Shown here in pieces: positions 1 to 6,017 of a stretch of DNA of 6,524 nt. How positions within the stretch are numbered: the stretch's first letter is position 1; each line of letters begins with the position of its first letter. The stretch comes from Archangium sp. GTDB lineage: Bacteria > Myxococcota > Myxococcia > Myxococcales > Myxococcaceae. The translations under genes and the position numbers were made by a program. The stretch is from the NCBI GenBank assembly GCA_016793585.1, contig JAEUJR010000598.1, positions 1 to 6,524 on the forward strand. The letters run 5' to 3'. The notes under the pieces were generated by a model. It worked only from the letters and a program-made list of their open reading frames with translations. It was not told the DNA's origin and ran no database searches.

Positions 1-113
1 GTCTCGACCCACGCGGCGGCGAGCTTGTTGAGCGTGACGACCTTGCGCGCGAAGCGGAGCAGCAGCTTCGTGAACCGCCCCACCGGTCGCGGGCTGTGAC
101 TCGTCGCCACCAC
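1..113. repeat. 113-bp perfect direct repeat, copy 1
   Basis: Identical base for base to 511-623, at an offset of exactly 510 bases (170 codons), so the glycosyltransferase frame is kept. The identity ends at 113/623, where the copies diverge (a against c at 114/624). On the minus strand the edge is GTGGTGGCGACG, coding Val-Val-Ala-Thr. Its left limit is unknown because the window begins inside it, so the true repeat may be longer. Confidence 0.95.
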
Positions 114-875
114 ACAGCACCCGGTCGCCATCGCCTCGATCAGCACCATCGAGAACGCCTCGGCGTACGAGGGGTGCACGAGAATCGAGAGCCCCTGGTA
201 CCAGGGCACCACGTTGCGGTGCTCTCCGGCCAGCACGAGGCGGCCCTTCGTCTTCGCCTCGAGCCCCTCGGCCCACGCTGCATCGGGCCCCTTCGCCAGC
301 CCGACGAGCACCGGCGTCCACTGCGGCGCTCCTTCGAGCAACGGAGCGATCGCCTCGACGAAGTCGCCCTGGCCCTTGTTCTGACGAACGCGCCCGACGA
401 CGCCGACGCCACGTTCACCCGGCAGCCCCAGCGCCTTGAACGCCGCGCTGCGATCGGCCGGCGGCGTGAACCGGTTCAGCTCGAGCCCGTGCTGCACGAT
501 CGTCGACGGCGTCTCGACCCACGCGGCGGCGAGCTTGTTGAGCGTGACGACCTTGCGCGCGAAGCGGAGCAGCAGCTTCGTGAACCGCCCCACCGGTCGC
601 GGGCTGTGACTCGTCGCCACCACCGTCACCTTCCGGCCGAGCAGCTTCAGCAGGTAGCCCCACAGCACCTCGTTGTTCCGGTGCGCGTGCCAGACGACCT
701 GCTCCGCGCCGCTGCGCCGCCACAGCTCGCCCCACGTCAGGTGCGGAAGCTCGGCCGGCATCTGCTCGCCGATCACCTTCACTTCGCCGAGCGCACCCTG
801 GGCCTTCGCGACCAGCTCGACGTGGGCGGTGACACCGGTGCGTCTGGGGTGGAAGTGAGGGTGAACGATCAGCAT
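1..875 (-). CDS. GT4-family glycosyltransferase, partial, with internal sequence repeat
   Basis: A GT-B fold glycosyltransferase of family GT4, which would transfer a sugar from a nucleotide-sugar donor, probably in the cytoplasm for polysaccharide or glycolipid assembly; the acceptor cannot be told. Translating the minus strand from ATG 875 gives MLIVHPHFHPRRTGVTAHVE, a typical first strand and glycine loop. Then come VQHGLELNRFTP at residues 127-138, where GT4 proteins have their 'NGVD..F.P' motif; GRVRQNKG at 161-168 (Arg162 and Lys167, donor phosphate binding); and the E-x7-E motif PSYAEAFSMVLIEAMATG with Glu239 and Glu247. After Val-Val-Ala-Thr (255-258) the expected glycine-rich segment and C-terminal helix are absent; instead the reading returns to residues 89 onward (SHSPRPVGRFTK). 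The frame stays open to base 3, giving 291 codons and no stop. The ATG has no clear Shine-Dalgarno site; a GTG at 923 is an in-frame alternative. Family call is firm; integrity is doubtful. Confidence 0.85.
   Translation of the reverse strand, partial: MLIVHPHFHPRRTGVTAHVELVAKAQGALGEVKVIGEQMPAELPHLTWGELWRRSGAEQVVWHAHRNNEVLWGYLLKLLGRKVTVVATSHSPRPVGRFTKLLLRFARKVVTLNKLAAAWVETPSTIVQHGLELNRFTPPADRSAAFKALGLPGERGVGVVGRVRQNKGQGDFVEAIAPLLEGAPQWTPVLVGLAKGPDAAWAEGLEAKTKGRLVLAGEHRNVVPWYQGLSILVHPSYAEAFSMVLIEAMATGCCVVATSHSPRPVGRFTKLLLRFARKVVTLNKLAAAWVE
511..623. repeat. 113-bp perfect direct repeat, copy 2
   Basis: This is the copy in its natural context: it encodes residues 85-121 of the glycosyltransferase, the end of the N-terminal domain and the linker toward the C-terminal domain. 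Protein sequence on both sides of it reads as ordinary GT4. Copy 1 is the one that follows the E-x7-E motif, where this sequence is not expected. Confidence 0.95.
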
Positions 876-956
876 TTCGACGGTCGTCCCATACCCCAAC
901 AACTGCCCGAGAAGGCGTGCCACGCGAGGCCGGAAACGCTATCTCTCAACGCCCGG
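876..956. promoter_or_regulatory. Divergent intergenic region, probable back-to-back promoters
   Basis: 81 bases separate the start codons of the leftward glycosyltransferase and the rightward regulator, so any promoters for both must lie here or within the gene ends. I see no convincing sigma-70 -35/-10 pair on either strand. TATCTC at 940-945 is weakly -10-like for the rightward gene, but its -35 position (917-922, GTGCCA) does not match. Neither start codon has a good Shine-Dalgarno site. The promoter role is inferred from gene orientation. Confidence 0.35.
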
Positions 957-2639
957 ATGAAGTCGGACACGGCAGAATCCCTCGACCCCGTCGCCATGCG
1001 CATCTTGCTCGTGGACGACGATCTGACCTCGCGCACCGAGCTTGGCAACAAGCTGGTCGCGGCGGGGTTCGAGGTGCGTTCGTTGCCCGACGTCGCGACG
1101 CTCTCGCGCACGCTCACCGACTGGCGCCCGCACCTGCTGATCCTCGACGAGTGGCTGCCGGCCACGACGGGCCGCGAGGTGTCGCTCAAGTTGCGCGCGC
1201 AGGGCCCGTTCTTCGACATTCCCATCGTCGGCCTGTTGTCCGAGGTGTCGGTTCCCCAGGCCCTCAACTGGCTGCGGAGCGGCGCCGTCGATCTGTGGAC
1301 TCGCACCACCGAGTTCGACGCCGGAGAACGCGCCCGCGCGCTGCTCGACGAGCTCAACGAGAGCCGCGTGCACACGGGCTCGATCAAGGCGCGCCTCGTC
1401 GCGTGGGCGCGCCGCCGGCACCTCTCGGGCACCGTGCTCTTCTACCCAGACACGCCGTTCGAGGGGCGCGCCCGCTTCGAGCAGGGAGAGCTCTCGTCGG
1501 TTCGGCTCGGGAGCACCGAGGGCGACGCGGCCTTCGAAGAGCTGCTGAGCCTCGATGACGCGCCCGCCCGGTGGATTCCCGGCGAAGAGACGACGGGTCG
1601 GCATCGCGTGCCGGGCGGCTCGTACAAGGCGCACGTGCTGGTGGTGGAAGACGACGACGCGCTGCGCGGCCTGTTGCTCAAGCAGCTCGCGCCGTTCGCC
1701 GAGATCGAAGGGGCAGCCGACGGCATCGAGGGCCTGCTGAAGGCCACGAGCACGCCGTACGACATCGTGGTGGCCGACCTGAACCTGCCGGGCCTCGATG
1801 GCTGGGGCCTGATGCGGCAGCTGCGGCAGCACGTCACCGCCCGCGAGTCGGCGATTCTGGTGCTGTCGGCGCACGACGAGCTGCGTGAGACGCTGAAGAT
1901 CGCGAGAGCCGGCGCGCGCGCGTACCTGAAGAAGACCGGCCGCGCGAAGCCCGTGCTCGACACCCTCGAGCTGTTGCTCTCGCCGCGCAAAGACGCGTGG
2001 GAGTCGCTGGCCCGCAAAGAGAAGACCGCCATCGATCTGCGCCTGCTCGGCCCCATGTGGACGCTGAGGGCCATCGCCGAGCTCGATCTCGTCGGCACGC
2101 TCACCATCGAAGAGCCCATCGGCCGCTTCGTCGTCGAGGTCGCGCACGGGCAGCTGCTCAAGGCCTCGGCGCAGACGGGCAGCATGCGCATCGAGGGCTC
2201 GATGGCGCTGGAGTCGCTGCTCTCGTCGGCCGGCGAAGGGCTCTTCGTGCCCGGCGAGATCGACAAGGTGCCCGCCAACGCGCCCTGGCTGTTCGAGACG
2301 GCAGATGGCGCCGGCAAGGCCATGGCGTCGTGGCTGTCGGCGCGCATGCGCGACGCGGTCTCTCAGCCCAACCGCCTGCACCTGCACCCCGAGCTCTCGC
2401 TGCTCTTCACCCGGGTGGCGAACGAGAAGGAGCTCAAGGTGCTGACGGCGCTGCGCCAGGCGCCCAAGAGCGTCGCCGATCTCTCGGACGCGGTGGGGCT
2501 GCCCTACGAAGAGGTCGAGCTCGCGCTCGGAGAGCTGCTCCGCCGCGGCGTGTTGCTGACCGACGCGCCGGTCGACGAGTCGTCGTCGATCTCGGGCGTT
2601 CACGACCCGTCGCAGCCCGCCCCGACGCCGGAGTCCTGA
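957..2639 (+). CDS. Dual-receiver regulator: REC-PATAN-REC-PATAN-winged helix-like
   Basis: A 560-residue signalling protein with no transmitter or classical DNA-binding output. REC1 (14-133) has acidic pocket Asp20-Asp22, phospho-acceptor Asp64 (LLILDEWLP) and Ser95, but Arg116 where the conserved Lys is expected. Residues 138-208 resemble a PATAN/DUF4388 module (SGTVLFYP ... FEQGELSSVRLG). REC2 (225-343) is canonical: Glu231/Asp232/Asp233, Asp274 (VVADLNLPGLDG), Ser304 and Lys325 or Lys326. A second PATAN-like module spans about 360-433 (GTLTIEE ... VAHGQLLKAS), then a helix-rich C-terminus (478-534) like the winged-helix tail often found after DUF4388. The family probably works by protein-protein contact; its partner is unknown. 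The open frame extends upstream to 96, but that part is antisense to the glycosyltransferase. I chose ATG 957 because third-position GC is high from there; ATG 996 (MRILLVDDD) is an equally natural domain start. It ends one base before the helicase start. Confidence 0.88.
   Translation: MKSDTAESLDPVAMRILLVDDDLTSRTELGNKLVAAGFEVRSLPDVATLSRTLTDWRPHLLILDEWLPATTGREVSLKLRAQGPFFDIPIVGLLSEVSVPQALNWLRSGAVDLWTRTTEFDAGERARALLDELNESRVHTGSIKARLVAWARRRHLSGTVLFYPDTPFEGRARFEQGELSSVRLGSTEGDAAFEELLSLDDAPARWIPGEETTGRHRVPGGSYKAHVLVVEDDDALRGLLLKQLAPFAEIEGAADGIEGLLKATSTPYDIVVADLNLPGLDGWGLMRQLRQHVTARESAILVLSAHDELRETLKIARAGARAYLKKTGRAKPVLDTLELLLSPRKDAWESLARKEKTAIDLRLLGPMWTLRAIAELDLVGTLTIEEPIGRFVVEVAHGQLLKASAQTGSMRIEGSMALESLLSSAGEGLFVPGEIDKVPANAPWLFETADGAGKAMASWLSARMRDAVSQPNRLHLHPELSLLFTRVANEKELKVLTALRQAPKSVADLSDAVGLPYEEVELALGELLRRGVLLTDAPVDESSSISGVHDPSQPAPTPES
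2630..2633 (+). promoter_or_regulatory. Shine-Dalgarno GGAG for the helicase GTG start
   Basis: GGAG sits seven bases before GTG 2641 and lies within the last codons of the regulator gene, whose stop is TGA 2637-2639. This supports the GTG as the true start and suggests that ribosomes finishing the regulator reinitiate on the helicase. Confidence 0.7.
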
Positions 2640-2640
2640 C

Positions 2641-5205
2641 GTGATCGCGCAGTCGGAGTTGCTCGACGATCTCAACCCTCCGCAGCGAGACGCGGTGCTG
2701 CACGACCGCGGCCCGTTGCTGGTGCTCGCCGGCGCAGGCTCGGGCAAGACGCGCGTCATCACCCGGCGCATCGGCTTCCTCGTCACCCAGCGCAAGGTGC
2801 CGGCCTGGAAGATCCTCGCGGTCACGTTCACCAACAAGGCCGCGCGCGAGATGAAGGAGCGCCTGCACACGTTGCTGGGCGCACAGGCGCAGGGCCTGTT
2901 CGTCAGCACGTTCCACTCGGCGGCCGCCATGCTGCTGCGCCGGGAAGCCGAGGCGGTGGGCCTCACCAAGAGCTTCGTCATCTACGACGACGGCGATCAG
3001 CTCACGCTGGTGAAGCGCGCCATTCGCGAAGAGGGCATCGAGCTGTCGAGCATGACGCCGCGTGAGGTGCTCTCGCGCATCGACGCCGAGAAGAACCAGG
3101 GCCGCCTCGCCGACGCGATGAAGCCCGGCGGCGACCCGAAGGCGCAGACGGTGCAGCGCATCTACCGCCGCTATCAACGGCTGCTGCGCGCGGCCGATGC
3201 GGTGGACTTCGGCGATCTGCTGCTGCTGCTCGTCGAGCTGCTGTCGACGAACGAAGAGATTCGGCGCCGCTATCAGGATCGGTTCGCCCACGTGCTGGTC
3301 GACGAGTTCCAGGACACGAACCCGGTGCAGTACGCGCTGCTGCGGCTGCTCGCGCCGCCACCGGGCTCACCCGACGCGATTCGTCACGGCGTGCCGCGCG
3401 ACTCGAACCTCGTGGTGGTCGGCGACGACGATCAGAGCATCTACCGGTGGCGCGGCGCCGAGGTGGACAACATTCTCTCGTTCCCGAACGTGTACCCGGG
3501 CGCGCTGGTGGTGAAGCTCGAGCAGAACTACCGCAGCGATCAGACCATTCTCGAGGCCGCGCACGCCGTCATCGAGCGCAACCGCAAGCGCATGCCGAAG
3601 AAGCTGTGGTCGGCGCGCGCGAAGGGCGAGACGCTCGAGCTGATCGCCGCGAGAGACGAGCGAGGGGAAGCCCAGTCGGTCGCGCTCAAGCTGCACGATC
3701 TTCGCAACCAGGGCGTGGCCGACTTCGAGCAGATGGCCGTGTTCTTCCGCACCAACGCGCAGAGCCGCGTGCTCGAAGAGGTGTTTCGCCTCTCGCGCGT
3801 GCCCTACGTGCTCGTCTCGGGCCGCAGCTTCTACGAACGCACCGAGATCAAAGACGCGGCGAGCTACCTGCGGCTGATGGTGAACCCGAAGAGCGACGCC
3901 GATCTCGATCGCGTCATCAACGTGCCTCCGCGCGGCATCGGAGAGACGACCGTCGATCGCCTGAAGGCCTACGCCGCCGACGCGGGCATCAGCCTGTACG
4001 AGGCCCTCGGCGAGGTCGGTCGCATCGAGACGCTCAATCGCGGGCAGCAGGGCCGCCTCGCGCCGGTGAAGGTGTTGATCGACGAGCTCGTCGCGTTCGC
4101 GAAGCAGGCGCCCGAGGTCACCCGCGCCGTCGAGGTGATGCTCGAGAAGACGGGCATGCTGGCGGGCTACCTCGCCGAGGGCAGTGACGACGCCCTGACC
4201 CGCGCCGAGAACCTTCGCGAACTGCTCACGGCCACGCAGGAGTTCGATCAACAGCGCGCAGAGGCGCTCGGCATCACCACGGCGCAGGGCGAGGTGAAGG
4301 CGCTCACGCCCGTCGAGCCACCCGCTCCGCCGCCGCCGGTCGTCGCGCCCGCGGCTCCCGCCCCGTCGCCGAAGAAGCGCTCGGCTCCCGCTCCATCGAC
4401 AGGGCAGGGCGATCTGTTCTCGATGTTCGGCGCGCCCCCCGAGCCCGCCGTCACCGCCGAGCCCGTGCCCGCGCCCGTCGAGGCGGCGCCTCCGCCACCG
4501 CCACCACCTGCGGTCGATGCCTCGGTGGAGCCGGTCTCACTCGAGGTCGAGGTGCCTCCACTGCAGGCCTTCCTCGAGCGCATCAGCCTCGTCGGTGACG
4601 CCGATGGCGAGTCGGGGGTGGGGCAGGGGCGCGTGTCTCTGATGACGTTGCACGCGGCGAAGGGGCTCGAGTTCGACGTCGTGGCGCTCACCGGCATGGA
4701 GGAGGAGATCTTTCCCCACCGGCGCGCGACGGGCCAAGAGGCCTCCGAGGAGGACATGGCCGAGGAGCGGCGCCTTTGTTACGTCGGCTTCACGCGCGCT
4801 CGGCGGCGGCTGATCTGCTCGCTCGCCCAGCAACGCGCGCTCTTCGGTGATCTGCGCTTCAACCCGCCGTCGCGGTTCCTCTCCGAGGTGCCTCCCGAGC
4901 TGTTCGGAATCGACGTGAACGGCGGAGGCCTGCTCGCTGTCGAGACCGTTCCGCAGTCGGCGCGTGGCCCGATCATTCGCCGCCGCGAACTCGACGAAGG
5001 GCCGGTGGTCGATCGCACGTACGATCAGTCGACCGACTTCCACCAGGACTCCGAGCACGACGTGCGCGGGCAGCGCGTGCAGCACTCGCAGTTCGGCAAA
5101 GGCGTGATCCTCGACGTCGCCGGCAAGGGCCCGAACGCGAAGCTGACGGTGCGCTTCGAGGCGGGCGTGAAGGTCGTGATCGCGCGGTTCCTCACCCCGA
5201 TGTGA
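2641..5205 (+). CDS. uvrD: UvrD/PcrA-type SF1A ATP-dependent DNA helicase
   Basis: An 854-residue 3'-5' DNA helicase of the UvrD/PcrA/Rep group, acting in nucleotide excision and mismatch repair, removal of RecA filaments and handling of stalled RNA polymerase. All motifs are present: Q motif LNPPQRDAV (11-19), Walker A GAGSGKT (Lys36), Ia VTFTNKAAREMKERL (61-75), motif II DEFQDTN (221-227), motif III GDDDQSIYRWRGA (261-273), motif IV NYRS (296-299), motif V TLHAAKGLEFD (669-679) and motif VI CYVGFTRARRR (713-723, finger Arg719). The C-terminus (about 808-854, VQHSQFGKGVILDV) matches the Tudor-like domain that binds RNA polymerase in PcrA/UvrD. It is longer than the usual 720-780 residues, mainly through a Pro/Ala-rich insertion at about 536-640 just before the 2A segment, plus a small one between motifs II and III (238-256). 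UvrD and PcrA cannot be separated by sequence here. Start GTG, supported by GGAG seven bases upstream. Confidence 0.96.
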   Translation: MIAQSELLDDLNPPQRDAVLHDRGPLLVLAGAGSGKTRVITRRIGFLVTQRKVPAWKILAVTFTNKAAREMKERLHTLLGAQAQGLFVSTFHSAAAMLLRREAEAVGLTKSFVIYDDGDQLTLVKRAIREEGIELSSMTPREVLSRIDAEKNQGRLADAMKPGGDPKAQTVQRIYRRYQRLLRAADAVDFGDLLLLLVELLSTNEEIRRRYQDRFAHVLVDEFQDTNPVQYALLRLLAPPPGSPDAIRHGVPRDSNLVVVGDDDQSIYRWRGAEVDNILSFPNVYPGALVVKLEQNYRSDQTILEAAHAVIERNRKRMPKKLWSARAKGETLELIAARDERGEAQSVALKLHDLRNQGVADFEQMAVFFRTNAQSRVLEEVFRLSRVPYVLVSGRSFYERTEIKDAASYLRLMVNPKSDADLDRVINVPPRGIGETTVDRLKAYAADAGISLYEALGEVGRIETLNRGQQGRLAPVKVLIDELVAFAKQAPEVTRAVEVMLEKTGMLAGYLAEGSDDALTRAENLRELLTATQEFDQQRAEALGITTAQGEVKALTPVEPPAPPPPVVAPAAPAPSPKKRSAPAPSTGQGDLFSMFGAPPEPAVTAEPVPAPVEAAPPPPPPPAVDASVEPVSLEVEVPPLQAFLERISLVGDADGESGVGQGRVSLMTLHAAKGLEFDVVALTGMEEEIFPHRRATGQEASEEDMAEERRLCYVGFTRARRRLICSLAQQRALFGDLRFNPPSRFLSEVPPELFGIDVNGGGLLAVETVPQSARGPIIRRRELDEGPVVDRTYDQSTDFHQDSEHDVRGQRVQHSQFGKGVILDVAGKGPNAKLTVRFEAGVKVVIARFLTPM
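4246..4560 (+). other. uvrD: Pro/Ala-rich disordered insertion within the helicase
   Basis: Codes residues 536-640, rich in Pro, Ala, Val and Glu, with PPAPPPPVV and a seven-proline run near 608-613 onward, and a basic KKR patch near 568. In typical UvrD/PcrA the segment before it (ENLRELLTATQEF) joins the one after it (LQAFLERISLVGD) over a short distance, so this looks like an added flexible linker rather than loss of any motif. The frame continues through it without a stop, and it stays GC-rich like its surroundings, so it belongs to the gene. Confidence 0.8.
4405..4419 (+). other. uvrD: Candidate beta sliding-clamp binding peptide QGDLF
   Basis: Residues 589-593 read QGDLF, followed by SMFG, the only hydrophobic patch inside the Pro-rich insertion. 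The bacterial clamp-binding consensus is QL(S/D)LF; Gln, Asp, Leu and Phe match and only the second position differs. Its place in an exposed disordered linker is where such peptides normally work. A five-residue match is suggestive, not proof. Confidence 0.45.
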
Positions 5206-5207
5206 GC

Positions 5208-5211
5208 GGAG
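5208..5211 (+). promoter_or_regulatory. Shine-Dalgarno GGAG for the GST-fold gene
   Basis: GGAG lies six bases before ATG 5218 and just after the helicase stop (TGA 5203-5205), which fixes the start and fits cotranscription. Confidence 0.7.
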
Positions 5212-5217
5212 CGTCTC

Positions 5218-5979
5218 ATGAAGCCCTCTTTCTTCTCCATGGCCGGCGACACCACGAAGGCCCTGGGTCGCACCGTGGTGGACTCCAAGACGAACCTCGG
5301 CCGCAAGCTGATGCTCGTCGGCGGCTTCACGGCGTCGGGGTTTCGGCTCGCGCGCGGCATCGCCATCGACGCCCTGGGCCCTCGCCCCGAGAAGCTGCTG
5401 CGCCTGTGGGACTACGAGCGGTGCCCGCACTCGCGCGTCGTGCGTGAAGCGTTGAGCTGTCTCGATCTCGACGCCGAGGTGCGCCCGTGCCCGCAGGGCG
5501 GAGCGCGCTTTCGCTCCGAGCTCGCGGGCGGCGGCGTGCCCAGGCTCGAAGACCCGAACACGGGCGAGACCCTCGTCGGCTCGTCGCGCATCGTCGCGCA
5601 CCTCTACGCGAAGTACGGCGCCGGGAAGCCGCCGCTGTTGCTCAACGCCACGCCGGTTCGACTCATGACGGGCCTGGCCGCGCGGGTCGTCACCGGAGGG
5701 CGTGGGGCGATCGCCCGCCCGTCACGTGCGCCCCAGAAGCCACTCGAGCTGTACTCCTTCGAGTCGTCGCCGCCGTGCCGCATGGTGCGCTTCCTGCTCA
5801 CCGAGCTCGAGCTGCCGTACACGCTGCGCAACGTCGCGAAGGGCAGCCCGCGTCGGGCGGCCTTCATCGAGCGCGCGGGGAAGATGCAGGTGCCGTGGCT
5901 GCACGACCCCAACACGGGCTGGCAGGGCTTCGAGAGCCTCGACATCGAGCGCTACCTCGAGGCCACGTACGCGACGTGA
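5218..5979 (+). CDS. Tandem GST-N / glutaredoxin-like thioredoxin-fold protein
   Basis: A 253-residue protein with two thioredoxin-fold domains of the GST N-terminal type and no GST C-terminal helical domain. Domain 1 (about 60-135) begins LRLWDYERCPHSRVVREAL with Cys69 of a CxxS motif, and has cis-proline Pro108 (GVPRL) and a DPNTG loop. Domain 2 (about 175-252) begins LELYSFESSPPCRMVRF with only the second cysteine, Cys187, and has cis-proline Pro226 (QVPWL) and another DPNTG loop. The arrangement, including a 'CPxG' after domain 1 strand 2 (Cys91) and Ser-Pro-x-Cys in domain 2, is like a little-studied group I recall from cyanobacteria and plant plastids. A thiol or glutathione-linked redox role is likely by fold, but the substrate is unknown. 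Residues 28-48 and 140-163 are mildly hydrophobic with basic residues and might lie on a membrane; no cleavable signal is visible. It follows the helicase by 12 bases. Confidence 0.85.
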   Translation: MKPSFFSMAGDTTKALGRTVVDSKTNLGRKLMLVGGFTASGFRLARGIAIDALGPRPEKLLRLWDYERCPHSRVVREALSCLDLDAEVRPCPQGGARFRSELAGGGVPRLEDPNTGETLVGSSRIVAHLYAKYGAGKPPLLLNATPVRLMTGLAARVVTGGRGAIARPSRAPQKPLELYSFESSPPCRMVRFLLTELELPYTLRNVAKGSPRRAAFIERAGKMQVPWLHDPNTGWQGFESLDIERYLEATYAT

Positions 5980-6017
5980 CGATTGCGTCGTGCGCCAGCA
6001 GGTGGTGAACGGCGGCC

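Noticed and set aside
140..418. Short leftward frame within the glycosyltransferase region
   Set aside because: It is in a different frame from the GT4 protein; the frame that starts at 875 carries the E-x7-E and donor-binding motifs.
1..623. The direct repeats as CRISPR repeats or insertion-sequence ends
   Set aside because: There are only two copies, 113 bases or more long, in the same orientation, both coding for the same glycosyltransferase residues, with no spacers, inverted ends or transposase.
96..956. Rightward open frame extending the regulator N-terminus by 287 residues
   Set aside because: The residues are Arg/His/Pro-rich without domain pattern and lie antisense to a well-supported GT4 gene on the minus strand; recognisable regulator sequence begins only at 957-996.
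939..2981. Long leftward open frame (680 codons) opposite the regulator and the start of the helicase
   Set aside because: It is low-complexity Arg/Ala/Gln-rich sequence typical of antisense frames in GC-rich genes, and it overlaps two genes with clear motifs.
3215..3245. CTG-rich run as a microsatellite
   Set aside because: It encodes the leucine-rich helix before motif II of the helicase, where leucines are normal, and is explained by codon bias.
4537..5601. Leftward open frame (354 codons) opposite the helicase end and the GST-fold gene
   Set aside because: It spans two convincing rightward genes and their boundary, and its composition (Ala/Arg/His/Glu-rich) shows no domain signature.
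5975..5995. Small hairpin (GACG-ATTG-CGTC) after the GST-fold gene as a terminator
   Set aside because: The stem is only four strong pairs plus wobbles and has no T-run after it; the next gene starts 38 bases on in the same direction.
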